A stretch of DNA of 64,000 nt, taken from contig CCFG01000006.1 in NCBI GenBank assembly GCA_000752215.1, positions 1 to 64,000 of the forward strand. The letters run 5' to 3'. The position numbers and the translations under genes were made by a program. Source of the stretch: a bacterium MS4. GTDB taxonomy: Bacteria; Bacillota; Clostridia; Oscillospirales; Acutalibacteraceae. Of the stretch, positions 17,578 through 26,057 are shown in pieces; position 1 is the first letter of the stretch, and each line of letters starts with the position of its first letter. Under the pieces are notes generated by a model. It was not told the origin of the DNA. It ran no database searches and was given only the letters and a program-made list of their open reading frames with translations.

Positions 17578-17994
17578 TCAGCCGCCGACCAGCGCGAAGG
17601 AAAGCTCGCCGGAAACCGCCAGCTGCTCACCCACATAGCCTTTGGCGCTTGCAAAGCAGAAGGGGCCTCTTTCCTTTGTCAGGCTGCACTCGACTGTGAG
17701 TGTATCCCCCGGGAGGACCGTGTGCTTGAAGCGCACCTTATCCAGTCCCGTATAATACGGCGTACGGCCGTTGATTTTATCCCCGATCAGGATACAGCAT
17801 GCCTGCGCCAAGATTTCGCACAGAATAACGCCGGGAACGACGGGGTTTCCGGGAAAATGCCCCTTTAAAAACCATTCGTCCCCCCTGACGGTATAGGTCC
17901 CCTTCGCCGTTGTTTCCCCAATTTTTTCCACTTGGTCAACCAGCAGCATGGGTTCCCGGTGGGGAATCATTTTCATAATTTCTTCTCTGTTCAT
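17578..17994 (-). CDS. fabZ: 3-hydroxyacyl-ACP dehydratase FabZ
   Basis: 138-residue hot-dog-fold dehydratase of the fatty acid elongation cycle. The catalytic His lies in GHFPGNPVVPGV and the catalytic Glu in ILCEILAQA. It starts MNREEIMKMIPHREPMLLVD. It lies between accB and accC, as in the streptococcal fab cluster. No fabM or fabA gene is present, so the route to unsaturated fatty acids is not visible here. Confidence 0.95.
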   Translation of the reverse strand: MNREEIMKMIPHREPMLLVDQVEKIGETTAKGTYTVRGDEWFLKGHFPGNPVVPGVILCEILAQACCILIGDKINGRTPYYTGLDKVRFKHTVLPGDTLTVECSLTKERGPFCFASAKGYVGEQLAVSGELSFALVGG

Positions 17995-18004
17995 AAAAAG
18001 CCTC

Positions 18005-18433
18005 CTACTTGATCCGGAACAGTACCTGCGCGTACTCCACGACCTGGCCGCTGGCCGCGCAGATTTCGGTGATTTCCCCGTCGCACTCCGCGCTGATTTC
18101 GTTGAGCAGCTTCATAGCTTCAATGATACAGAGCGTGTCGCCCTTTTTTACGCGGCTGCCGACCTGTACGTACGGCTCCGAATCGGGGGAAGCGGAAGCG
18201 TAAAACACGCCGACGATCGGCGATTTCACTTCCACTCCCCCGCATTCCTTTGCGGGAACGGGCGCCGCCTCGGCCGCGATCTGCGGCGGAACGGCTGTCG
18301 GAACGGGGAGAGCTCCGGCGCAGGCGGGTTTCCGCTCCAGCCGGAGGGAGGCCCCGTCCTGTGTGATATCGACTAAAGTCAGCCCGTTTTCACGCATGGT
18401 CTCCGCGATTTCCTTAATTTGCTGAATATCCAA
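18005..18433 (-). CDS. accB: Biotin carboxyl carrier protein
   Basis: 142-residue carrier with the biotinylation motif EAMK (Lys108) in a C-terminal biotinyl domain, a Pro/Ala linker (about residues 36-62) and the usual N-terminus. The TTG at 18433 gives MDIQQIKEI, the standard AccB start, and has AAAGGA about ten bases upstream. In-frame GTG (18454) and TTG (18460) starts are less likely. It follows fabF by about 30 bases. Confidence 0.92.
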   Translation of the reverse strand: MDIQQIKEIAETMRENGLTLVDITQDGASLRLERKPACAGALPVPTAVPPQIAAEAAPVPAKECGGVEVKSPIVGVFYASASPDSEPYVQVGSRVKKGDTLCIIEAMKLLNEISAECDGEITEICAASGQVVEYAQVLFRIK

Positions 18434-18463
18434 ACCAAAACCAGTCCTTTCCACATTCAAGTC

Positions 18464-19699
18464 CTATTCGCCGCGATATTTTCGCAGGGCGATACAGGCG
18501 TTGTGACCGCCGAAGCCCAGCGAAACGGAAAGCGCGGCGCTGACGTCCTTCTCCCTTGCGGTGTTCGGCACATAGTCAAGGTCACAGTCCTCATCCTTTT
18601 CGCGGTAGCCGATGGTCGGGGGGATCACCCCGTTTTTCAGGGCAAGCACGGAGGCAATCGCCTCGATCGCGCCCGCCGCGCCGAGCATGTGGCCGGTCAT
18701 GGACTTGGTAGAGCTGATACAGACATGGTACGCCCTGTCGCCCAGCGCCTTTTTGATCGCAATGGTTTCGGATTTATCGTTCAGGGGAGTCCCCGTACCG
18801 TGCGCGTTGATATAGATTTCCGTCTCTTCCTGCAGCCCGGCTTCCTCCATGGCAAGGGAAATCGCCCTTGCGCCGCCGACGGCCTCCGGGTGGGGAGCCG
18901 TAATATGGTGCGCGTCGCAGGTGTTGCCGTAGCCGCTGACTTCCGCGTAAATCTTCGCGCCGCGGGCCTTTGCGTGCTCATATTCCTCCAGCACCAGAAT
19001 TCCCGCGCCCTCGCCCATGACAAAGCCGTCGCGGCGCTTGTCAAACGGAATGGAGGATTCCTCGGGGATATTTTTGGTGGACAGCGCCATACAGTTGGTA
19101 AAGCCCGCGATGGCGAGCGGGTTGACGGTCGCTTCCGCGCCGCCCGCAAGGATGACGTCCGCGTACCCGAAACGGATGGAGCGGAACGCTTCGCCCACCG
19201 CGTTGGTGGAAGTCGCGCAGGCGGTCACGACCGGAAGGCTGGGGCCCTGCGCGTTGTATTTGATGGCGATATTGCCCGACGCCATGTTGGAAATCATCAT
19301 CGGGACAAAGAGGGGGGAAACCTTCCTCGGCCCGCCCTTCAGCAGCTTATCGCACTCGTTGATGAAGGTGCTCATGCCGCCGATTCCAGAACCGACGTAA
19401 ACGCCGAACCGCTCGGGCTCGACCTTGCCGAGAATTCCGCTGTCCTCCACCGCCTGCGCGGCGGCGGCAACGGCATACTGCGCGAACAGGTCCGTTTTGC
19501 GGATCTCGCCCTTTTCCATATAGTCATGCGGGTCAAAGTCTTTGACCTCCGCCGCGATTTTCACCTTATAATCGGCGGTATCGAATTTCGTGATAAAATC
19601 GATTCCGCTCCGGCCTTCCACCAGACTGTCCCAGAACGATTCCACGGTATTTCCGACGGGCGAAATCACGCCCATCCCGGTAACAACCACTCTTCTCAT
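18464..19699 (-). CDS. fabF: 3-oxoacyl-ACP synthase II FabF
   Basis: 411-residue elongation condensing enzyme. It has catalytic Cys161 (VTACATSTN), His residues in NAHGTGTPLND and STKSMTGHMLGAAGAIE, and the C-terminal SLGFGGHNA. Start MRRVVVTGMGVISPVG. It overlaps the upstream nitronate-monooxygenase-like gene by ATGA, so the two are translationally coupled. Confidence 0.96.
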   Translation of the reverse strand: MRRVVVTGMGVISPVGNTVESFWDSLVEGRSGIDFITKFDTADYKVKIAAEVKDFDPHDYMEKGEIRKTDLFAQYAVAAAAQAVEDSGILGKVEPERFGVYVGSGIGGMSTFINECDKLLKGGPRKVSPLFVPMMISNMASGNIAIKYNAQGPSLPVVTACATSTNAVGEAFRSIRFGYADVILAGGAEATVNPLAIAGFTNCMALSTKNIPEESSIPFDKRRDGFVMGEGAGILVLEEYEHAKARGAKIYAEVSGYGNTCDAHHITAPHPEAVGGARAISLAMEEAGLQEETEIYINAHGTGTPLNDKSETIAIKKALGDRAYHVCISSTKSMTGHMLGAAGAIEAIASVLALKNGVIPPTIGYREKDEDCDLDYVPNTAREKDVSAALSVSLGFGGHNACIALRKYRGE

Positions 19700-20808
19700 A
19701 TTGAATCCTCTCTTACTGCGGCAAGCGCGCCGTCTTTACTCTGCCGGTACTCCTCTGAAAGAGTCTCGAACAGCTTTTTGACCGATACGATCTCTTTCAC
19801 CTTATAACCGTTCGCCCCGATAAACGCAAAGCCGTTTTCCATCCTGCCCCTGCAGGCGTTGATCAGCGCCATGGAGATGCAGTAGGGGCTTTCCTTCTGC
19901 TTACAGGTAATAATGCAGTGGAACGGACAGCCGGTGGGGTGCTTCTCCCCCTGTGCGGCCTGCTGAAGGAACCCGTTCACAATGGCGCGGCCGGGCATAC
20001 CCACGGGGCTTTGGATAATGCCGATATCCTCCTTTTTACAGGCGACATAGGCGTTTTTAAAGGCGATGTCCGCGTCGCATTCCTCGGTGGCCACAAAGCG
20101 GGTCGCCATCTGCACCGCGGAAGCGCCCAGATCGAAAAACCGCCGGATATCCGCGCCGCTGAAAATCCCGCCCGCGGCAATCACGGGGATTTTGCGCCCC
20201 GCCTGATCCTCAAGCGGACGGACCGCCTCAATAACCTGCGGCACCAGCTTTTCCAGCCGGTACTCCGGGTCGTCGATCTGTTCCTTATGAAATCCCAGAT
20301 GACCGCCCGCCATAGGTCCTTCGACGACAAACGCGTCGGGGGTGTAATTGTATTTTTCCTTCCACCATTTCGCAATCGTCCTGACCGCGCGGGCGGAAGA
20401 AATAATCGGCACCAGCTTGGTTTTACAGCCCTTTCCCACAAAGGAGGGCAGGTTCAGCGGCAGGCCCGCGCCCGCGAAAATGACGTCGATGCCCTCTTCG
20501 ACGGAGGTTTTCACCATTTCGCCGAAGTCGCTCAGTGCAACCATGACGTTAACGCCCAGCACACCCTTGGTTTTTGCGCGCGCCCGGCGGATTTCCTCCC
20601 GGAGCGCGGCAATGTTGTCCCGGGCGCTGGGGCCGGTCTGATGCATCATGCCGATAACCGCGGCGGAGAGCACGCCGATTCCGCCCTCGTTCGCCACGGC
20701 GGAGGCAAGCCCGGAAAGGGAAATCCCGACGCCCATTCCTCCCTGCACAACGGGGGTCTGAGCCACAAGGTCGCCGATGACGAGTGGTTTCTGATCAAAA
20801 TAAGCCAT
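19696..20808 (-). CDS. Nitronate monooxygenase/FabK-like FMN enzyme inside the FASII operon
   Basis: 370-residue TIM-barrel flavoprotein related to 2-nitropropane dioxygenase and FabK. Typical features are PVVQGGMGVGISLSGLASAVANEGG, VIAAGGIFSGADIRRFFDLGASAVQMATRF and a FMN-phosphate region. It is longer than FabK and has its own C-terminal Cys-containing tail (CPFHCIITCKQKE). The true FabK is three genes upstream, so this is a second enzyme of the fold; it could be a nitronate oxidase, an alternative enoyl reductase or a quinone reductase. The ATG at 20808 has GAGGAT upstream and is preferred to an earlier in-frame start. Confidence 0.8.
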   Translation of the reverse strand: MAYFDQKPLVIGDLVAQTPVVQGGMGVGISLSGLASAVANEGGIGVLSAAVIGMMHQTGPSARDNIAALREEIRRARAKTKGVLGVNVMVALSDFGEMVKTSVEEGIDVIFAGAGLPLNLPSFVGKGCKTKLVPIISSARAVRTIAKWWKEKYNYTPDAFVVEGPMAGGHLGFHKEQIDDPEYRLEKLVPQVIEAVRPLEDQAGRKIPVIAAGGIFSGADIRRFFDLGASAVQMATRFVATEECDADIAFKNAYVACKKEDIGIIQSPVGMPGRAIVNGFLQQAAQGEKHPTGCPFHCIITCKQKESPYCISMALINACRGRMENGFAFIGANGYKVKEIVSVKKLFETLSEEYRQSKDGALAAVREDSI

Positions 20809-20847
20809 TGTATCCTCGATTCTCCGCATACAGCGCGGTTGACGTTA

Positions 20848-21588
20848 TCACATGCAGAGGCCGCCGTCCATTTTAATGACCTCGCCGGTAAGATAGCCCG
20901 CCTCGTCCCCCGCCAGAAACGCCGCCAGCGCGGCAATGTCGCCGGGGGTGCCCATGCGCTTTAACGGAATGGCCTCCACGGCGGCTTCCCTGACCTTATC
21001 CGCCAGCGCGGCGGTCATATCGGTGTCGATAAAGCCGGGGGCAATCGCGTTGCAGGTCACGTTCCGCGCGGCAAGCTCCTTCGCCGTAGATTTGGTCAAG
21101 CCGATCAGCCCGGCCTTCGCGGAGGAATAGTTGGCCTGACCGGCGTTTCCCGTCACACCGGAAACGGAGGTGATATTGATAATCCTGCCACTTCTTTTTT
21201 TCATGAAGTGGCGGTAGGTATGCTTAATCATATGGAATGCGCCCTTGAGGTTCGTATTGACCACGGTGTCGAAGTCCTCTTCCTTCATTGAGAGAATCAG
21301 CCCGTCCCGCACGACGCCCGCATTGTTAACCAGAATGTCGATTCCGCCGAAGTCGGCAAGAATCGCGTCGACCGTTTCTTTGGTCTGCCGGTCGTCCGCA
21401 ACATCGCATCGGTAGGCTTTCGCCGTTACGCCGGACTGCCCGATCAGAGAGCAGGTTTCCTGTGCCGCCGCTTCGTTTCCGGCGTAAAGGATGGCGACGT
21501 CGGCGCCTTCCTGCGCCAGCTTCAGCGCGATGGCTTTGCCGATTCCTCTGGAGCCGCCGGTTACGACGGCCGTTTTTCCTTTCAGCAT
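20848..21588 (-). CDS. fabG: 3-oxoacyl-ACP reductase FabG
   Basis: 246-residue short-chain dehydrogenase. It has the NADPH loop GGSRGIGKAI, NNAG, and the catalytic Ser-Tyr-Lys in TSVSGVTGNAGQANYSSAK. It reduces 3-oxoacyl-ACP in each elongation round. The ATG at 21588 has AGGAGG upstream and overlaps the fabD stop by seven bases; the longer in-frame extension is rejected. Confidence 0.95.
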   Translation of the reverse strand: MLKGKTAVVTGGSRGIGKAIALKLAQEGADVAILYAGNEAAAQETCSLIGQSGVTAKAYRCDVADDRQTKETVDAILADFGGIDILVNNAGVVRDGLILSMKEEDFDTVVNTNLKGAFHMIKHTYRHFMKKRSGRIINITSVSGVTGNAGQANYSSAKAGLIGLTKSTAKELAARNVTCNAIAPGFIDTDMTAALADKVREAAVEAIPLKRMGTPGDIAALAAFLAGDEAGYLTGEVIKMDGGLCM

Positions 21589-22505
21589 GAGGTCCTCCTT
21601 AACTCTTCCGCGGCGACCCGCGCATCCGCAAAGTTTTCCACATTGAGGATACGCACCTGTGAAGAGATTTTTTTGATCAGGCCGCACAGGGTTTTCCCGG
21701 GGCCGACTTCCACAAAGGTATCGATTCCGTCCGCGATCATGTTTTCCACGGACTTCTGCCAGTAAACGGGGTGGTTGATCTGCTCCGACAGCGTGACTTT
21801 CCCGTTTTCCCCGTAGGGCTTCGCGTCCACGTTGGAATAAACCGGCAGGGAGGGCGTTTTCATCTCCACCGTTCCCAGCTCCAGGAGCAGCTTTTTTGCC
21901 GCCTCGTCCATAAACGGGGAGTGGAATCCGCCGCTGACCGCCAGGGGAACGGCTCTGCCGCCCGCTTTCTGCACATCCCCGAAGAAAGCGTCCATCACGC
22001 TTTTGGAAATCGCGGCGACGGTCTGCCCCTTGCAGTTGTAATTGACCGGATATGCGTTTTCATATCTGCCGCAAAGCTCCCTTACGGTTTCCACCGGAAG
22101 CTTCAGCACCGCGGCCATGCCGCTCGGATTCTTTTCCGCGGCGTCCTGCATAAACGCCGCCCTCCGGCACACCAGCCGGATTCCCTCGTCCGGGCCGAAT
22201 GCCCCGGCAAAGGTCAGCGCCGCGACCTCGCCCAGCGAAAAGCCCGCGACCGCGTCGGGGGTGACCCCTTCGGCTTTCAGGCACTGCGCCGCCGCCAGGT
22301 CCACGCAGAACACGCAGGGCTGCGTGTTGATGGTCTGGTTCAGCTCCTCCTGCGTACCGCCGAAGCACTGTGCGGAGGTTCCGGGCCGCAGCACGTCGGC
22401 GCGGTCGAACACCTCTTTCGCGGCGGGGCTGTTTTCGCAAAGGTCTTTGCCCATGCCGCTGTACTGGGTGCCCTGCCCGGAAAAAACAAACGCTATTTTA
22501 CCCAT
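21582..22505 (-). CDS. fabD: Malonyl-CoA:ACP transacylase FabD
   Basis: 307-residue transacylase with nucleophile Ser90 in AGFSLGEVAAL, oxyanion-loop FVFSGQGTQYSGMG and the C-terminal FVEVGPGKTLCGL. It loads malonate onto ACP. The ATG at 22505 lies inside the fabK end (13-base overlap). It depends on an ACP encoded elsewhere, since no acpP is present in this operon. Confidence 0.95.
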   Translation of the reverse strand: MGKIAFVFSGQGTQYSGMGKDLCENSPAAKEVFDRADVLRPGTSAQCFGGTQEELNQTINTQPCVFCVDLAAAQCLKAEGVTPDAVAGFSLGEVAALTFAGAFGPDEGIRLVCRRAAFMQDAAEKNPSGMAAVLKLPVETVRELCGRYENAYPVNYNCKGQTVAAISKSVMDAFFGDVQKAGGRAVPLAVSGGFHSPFMDEAAKKLLLELGTVEMKTPSLPVYSNVDAKPYGENGKVTLSEQINHPVYWQKSVENMIADGIDTFVEVGPGKTLCGLIKKISSQVRILNVENFADARVAAEELRRTSC

Positions 22506-23440
22506 CTTCCGGCACCACCCAACACAGTTTCCGCTTCCCCGAACATTTCCCGGATGATCTCCGCCGCGGGCTGCTCCCTGTCGACAATAGCCGCGATCTG
22601 GCCCGCCATAAAGCATCCGTTTTTCTCGTCACCCTCCACGGCGGCGCGGCGCAGTGCGCCGGAGCCGAACGCCTCCAGGTCCTCTGAGGAAACGTCGGCG
22701 TCGTATTCTTTTTTGGCGAATTCACGGGTAAAAGCGGTTTTCAGCGCCCGTACCGGATGCCCGGTACGCTTGCCGGTCGTCAGGGTATCGATATCCTTCG
22801 CGTGAAGGATTTTATTCTTATAATTCTGATGAACCCCGCATTCGTTCGCCACCAAAAACCGGGTGCCGACCTGCACGCCGGCCGCGCCGAGCAAAAACGC
22901 CGCCGCGATTCCCCGGCCGTCCGCAATACCGCCCGCCGCGACCACGGGGATATCCACCGCGTCGCACACCTGCGGCACCAGCGTCATGGTGGTCAGCTCG
23001 CCGATGTGGCCGCCCGATTCGCAGCCCTCGGCAATGACGGCGACCGCGCCGCACCGGGCGACGCGCTTCGCGATGCCGGTGGAGGCCACCACGGGCAGTA
23101 CCTTGACGCCCGCTTCCAGCCACGCGGCCATATATTGCGAGGGGTTTCCCGCGCCGGTCGTTACCACCGGCACCCCCTCGTCGATGACAAGTTGGGCAAC
23201 CTCCTGCGCGTAAGGGCTCATCAGCATGATATTGACGCCGAACGGTTTGTCCGTCAGCGTTTTCGCCTTGCGGATTTCGCCTTTCACCCATTCCGCGTTC
23301 GCGTTCATGGCGGAAATCAGGCCCAGCCCGCCGCCGTTGGAAACCGCGGCGGCAAGGGAAGCATCCGCGATCCAGGCCATTCCTCCCTGTAGAATGGGAT
23401 ATTCGATCCCGAGCAGTTCACACAATGGTGTCTTGATCAT
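22493..23440 (-). CDS. fabK: Enoyl-ACP reductase II FabK
   Basis: 315-residue FMN-dependent enoyl-ACP reductase. It starts MIKTPLCELLGIEYPILQGGMAWIAD and has the FabK signatures SNGGGLGLISAM, FGVNIMLMSPY, ATTGAGNP-like VTTGAGNPS and EGCESGGHIGELTT. It catalyses the last step of the elongation cycle and replaces FabI. Its start overlaps the fabH stop by ATGA, which leaves no room for the acpP gene found at this point in streptococci. Confidence 0.94.
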   Translation of the reverse strand: MIKTPLCELLGIEYPILQGGMAWIADASLAAAVSNGGGLGLISAMNANAEWVKGEIRKAKTLTDKPFGVNIMLMSPYAQEVAQLVIDEGVPVVTTGAGNPSQYMAAWLEAGVKVLPVVASTGIAKRVARCGAVAVIAEGCESGGHIGELTTMTLVPQVCDAVDIPVVAAGGIADGRGIAAAFLLGAAGVQVGTRFLVANECGVHQNYKNKILHAKDIDTLTTGKRTGHPVRALKTAFTREFAKKEYDADVSSEDLEAFGSGALRRAAVEGDEKNGCFMAGQIAAIVDREQPAAEIIREMFGEAETVLGGAGRWVK

Positions 23441-24435
23441 CTGCAGTCCTCCTTGTCTTTCTGGTCGGAACCGTCTGTTCGCCCCCAGCGGAGGATGCAG
23501 GCCCCGGTGGTCATGCCGCCGCCAAAGGCGGTCAGCGCCAGGATATTTCCGGCGTGCAGCTCCCCCGCGCGGTTGAGCTCATCCAGCAGGATGGGGATGC
23601 TCGCCGAGGAAGTGTTGCCGAACCGTTCAATATTGTGCCGATATTTTTCCGGCGCAATGGAAAGCTTGCCGATCGCCGCGTCGATAATCCGCAGGTTTGC
23701 CTGATGGGGCAGGACAAAGTCCACGTCCGCTTCCGTCAGCCCCGCTTCGCGGATGACCTGTACAAGATCGCCGCACATGGCGGCCACGGCGAATTTATAG
23801 ACATCCTTGCCGTTCATTTTCAGGTACGGGTCCACCTGTTTCGCCTGAGAATACGGACAGTTGCCCTGTGTGTTTTCCGCGTAGAGCGGGGCGGCGTCGC
23901 CCTTCGCCCCGATTTTGACGGAAAGCAGGCTGTCCCCCGGGGCCAGCACCGCCGCGCCGGCTCCGTCGCCGAAAAGCACGCAGGTGGAGCGGTCCTGCCA
24001 GTCCAGCAGCCTGGACATGGCCTCCGCCGACACAATCAGGATTTTTTTCGCCCTGTTTGCCGAAAAATAAGAAAAAGCGACATCCAGCGCGTAGACAAAG
24101 CCGGTACAGGCCGCGTTCAGGTCGAACGCCGGACAGACCGCACCCAGCCTTTGCTGGATTTCGCATGCAAGAGACGGTGTAATATGATCGCCCCGCGCGG
24201 TGGAGCAGATGATCAAGTCCAGCTCCTCCGGCGCCGTGGAAGCGTCTTTCAGTGCGCGTGCTGCCGCTTCGGCGGCATAGTCGCACAGGGTTTCCGAAGT
24301 GGTAATGTGCCTGCTTTTGATCCCTGTGCGCGTGGAGATCCATTCATCCGAAGTATCAATCAGAAGCGACAGTTCCTCGTTGGTCTTTGTGCACGCCGGA
24401 AACGCGCTTCCCGTACCGATAATCGTAAAGCTCAT
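23437..24435 (-). CDS. fabH: 3-oxoacyl-ACP synthase III FabH
   Basis: 332-residue initiating condensing enzyme with catalytic Cys110 (LNAACTGF), His in LPHQANLRI and Asn in GNTSSASIP. It condenses acetyl-CoA (or branched acyl-CoA) with malonyl-ACP. It lies 20 bases downstream of degV, in the position that follows fabT in the streptococcal operon. Confidence 0.95.
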   Translation of the reverse strand: MSFTIIGTGSAFPACTKTNEELSLLIDTSDEWISTRTGIKSRHITTSETLCDYAAEAAARALKDASTAPEELDLIICSTARGDHITPSLACEIQQRLGAVCPAFDLNAACTGFVYALDVAFSYFSANRAKKILIVSAEAMSRLLDWQDRSTCVLFGDGAGAAVLAPGDSLLSVKIGAKGDAAPLYAENTQGNCPYSQAKQVDPYLKMNGKDVYKFAVAAMCGDLVQVIREAGLTEADVDFVLPHQANLRIIDAAIGKLSIAPEKYRHNIERFGNTSSASIPILLDELNRAGELHAGNILALTAFGGGMTTGACILRWGRTDGSDQKDKEDCR

Positions 24436-24455
24436 TCTTTCCTCCGTGTTCCGCG

Positions 24456-25304
24456 TCAGGAATCCCCCTGCGCAATATAGGATACGCCCACGCAGCCCGG
24501 CCCGCCGTGGGTGCCGACGACCGACCCGAGGGCGATAATCTCACTGTCCGAAATGTCGGCCACGGACCCCGCCGCGTCCTTCAGAAGGTTCAAAAACTGC
24601 GGGGAATCGGTGTCGCCGAAAAAGATGCGGTGAGCGGGGTCCGGCTTTTCCTTCTCCATCATCTCCGCAATGCGCAGAGAGGCCGCCTTGTGCCCTTTCT
24701 TTTTGTCAAACGCCTTGATTTCGCCGTTTTCGATCGAGACGATCGGCTTGATGTGGAGCATGGAACCGAGGAAAGCGGAGGAGGCCGACAGCCTGCCGCC
24801 CATTTTCAGATATTTTAGCGTATCGATAATGGCGTAAAACTTCTGCTTCCTTTTCAGCTCTTCCACCGCGGAACAGATTTCCGCCGCGGTTTTTCCGGCG
24901 TCCCTCAGCTTGATCATCTCATAGACCAGAAGCGCCAGCCCGAAGCTGACGGTCAGCGAATCGATCAGATGGATATTTTCCGCTCCCAGCGCCTGTTTGG
25001 CGATTACCGCGGACTGATAGGTCCCGCTGAGCTTGCCGGAAATAAAAATACCGATTACCTCGTCGCCGCTATTCCTGTATTTTTCAAATAATTTTTCAAA
25101 CCGTTCGGGGTTGACCTGCGCCGTGGTGGGAAGCTCCGCGCTGTCGTGGAGCATCTGAAAAAACTGCGGTTTGGTAAGGTCCACGCCGTCCACATATTCC
25201 TTGTCGCCGAAATGCACGCTCAGGGAAACGATTTCGATCCCGAGCTCATCCTGTCGGTCAAGGGCAATGTCCGACGTGCTGTCCGTTATAATCTTAATAG
25301 CCAT
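24456..25304 (-). CDS. DegV family fatty-acid-binding protein inside the FASII operon
   Basis: 282-residue DegV protein. DegV (FakB) proteins bind a free fatty acid and present it to the kinase FakA. It shows KIITDSTSDI, PTTAQVNPERF and SGKLSGTYQSA, which line the lipid carboxylate site in FakB. Placement between fabT and fabH, 12 bases after fabT, ties it to lipid synthesis and suggests fatty acid salvage or sensing with FabT. No fakA is in the window. A second DegV gene occurs at 33717. Confidence 0.92.
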   Translation of the reverse strand: MAIKIITDSTSDIALDRQDELGIEIVSLSVHFGDKEYVDGVDLTKPQFFQMLHDSAELPTTAQVNPERFEKLFEKYRNSGDEVIGIFISGKLSGTYQSAVIAKQALGAENIHLIDSLTVSFGLALLVYEMIKLRDAGKTAAEICSAVEELKRKQKFYAIIDTLKYLKMGGRLSASSAFLGSMLHIKPIVSIENGEIKAFDKKKGHKAASLRIAEMMEKEKPDPAHRIFFGDTDSPQFLNLLKDAAGSVADISDSEIIALGSVVGTHGGPGCVGVSYIAQGDS

Positions 25305-25316
25305 AGAAGTCCTCCA

Positions 25317-25769
25317 CTATTTTTTGTTGCTTTCAAAAAAGTTTTTCACCGCGGCCAGCCCCTTTACAAACATGGCCAGTTCATCCTCCGTCATGGCGGA
25401 CATGATCGCGGAAACCATTTTGTGGTGAAAAGAGGAATGAACTTCATTTACGCTTTTTCCTTTTTCGGTCGGGAGGATACGGACGACTCTTTTGTCGCGC
25501 TGGTCCTGCTGCCGCTGGACAAAGCCCTTCTTCACCAGCGTGTTGATGGTCGTCGTCAGCGTGCCCGCGGTGATTCCCTGGGAGCACGCGATATCCGAAG
25601 CCGTGTTTTTGCCCGCCTGCGTGCCGTCGCACACCGCTTCGATCACATGCATTTCCCGCATGGAAAGGTTGTGGGATTCCTTGGTTTTCAGGCTTGCTTC
25701 TTCCGTTCTCAGTACCTCGTTAAATACTTTTACAAGAAAATTATTGATCTGGGAGTATTCGTTATTCAA
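25317..25769 (-). CDS. fabT: MarR-family repressor, FabT-like, first gene of the FASII operon
   Basis: 150-residue MarR regulator with winged helix (about residues 35-105: ACSQGITAGTLTTTINTLVKKG and RVVRILPTEKG). The TTG at 25769 has AAAGGAGGGAA seven bases upstream. It stands where FabT stands in streptococci, and two identical palindromes flank its promoter, so autoregulation and control of the whole operon are likely. FabT normally responds to acyl-ACP. The family is certain; the FabT name rests on position. Confidence 0.85.
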   Translation of the reverse strand: MNNEYSQINNFLVKVFNEVLRTEEASLKTKESHNLSMREMHVIEAVCDGTQAGKNTASDIACSQGITAGTLTTTINTLVKKGFVQRQQDQRDKRVVRILPTEKGKSVNEVHSSFHHKMVSAIMSAMTEDELAMFVKGLAAVKNFFESNKK

Positions 25770-25793
25770 TGCAGTTCCCTCCTTTCGCCATTT

Positions 25794-25810
25794 ATTTTGA
25801 AGTTCAAAAT
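25794..25810. promoter_or_regulatory. FabT-like operator, promoter-proximal copy
   Basis: ATTTTGAAGTTCAAAAT is a 17-base palindrome centred on 25802. It lies immediately after the predicted transcription start of the FASII operon. It shares the TTGAA/TTCAA type of half-sites with known FabT boxes (TTTGA...TCAAA). Confidence 0.8.
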
Positions 25811-25818
25811 ATTTGTTA

Positions 25819-25847
25819 ATTATATCAAAAAAGAATCGTTTTGTCAA
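25819..25847 (-). promoter_or_regulatory. FASII operon promoter
   Basis: Perfect consensus on the minus strand: TTGACA (25842-25847), 17-base spacer, TATAAT (25819-25824). The ribosome site of the first gene lies about 35 bases downstream. Operator palindromes sit on both sides. Confidence 0.92.
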
Positions 25848-25851
25848 GAAA

Positions 25852-25868
25852 GTTTTGAAGTTCAAAAT
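25852..25868. promoter_or_regulatory. FabT-like operator, upstream copy
   Basis: GTTTTGAAGTTCAAAAT repeats the first palindrome except at its outer base (core TTTTGAAGTTCAAAA, 25853-25867). It lies just upstream of the -35 box. The two centres are 58 bases apart, bracketing the promoter. Confidence 0.78.
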
Positions 25869-25996
25869 AAATATTGGAATTTTTTTACAAATATTATCTT
25901 GTGTTCCGGGCATGATAATATACAATCCACCAAAAAAGAAAAGGGAGCCCGCAGGGGCTTCGCCGGAAAAAGACCGTTTCCAACCCCTGCGCATTA

Positions 25997-26005
25997 TGCT
26001 ATAAT
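25997..26005 (+). promoter_or_regulatory. Extended -10 promoter of the serine dehydratase operon
   Basis: TGCTATAAT: an extended -10 with perfect TATAAT (26000-26005), about 50 bases before the first gene. No convincing -35 is seen. Confidence 0.65.
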
Positions 26006-26057
26006 AGCAGCGTAAATTGGAATCATTCCCTTCAAAATGTGGCGGCGGAGGCTTCTT

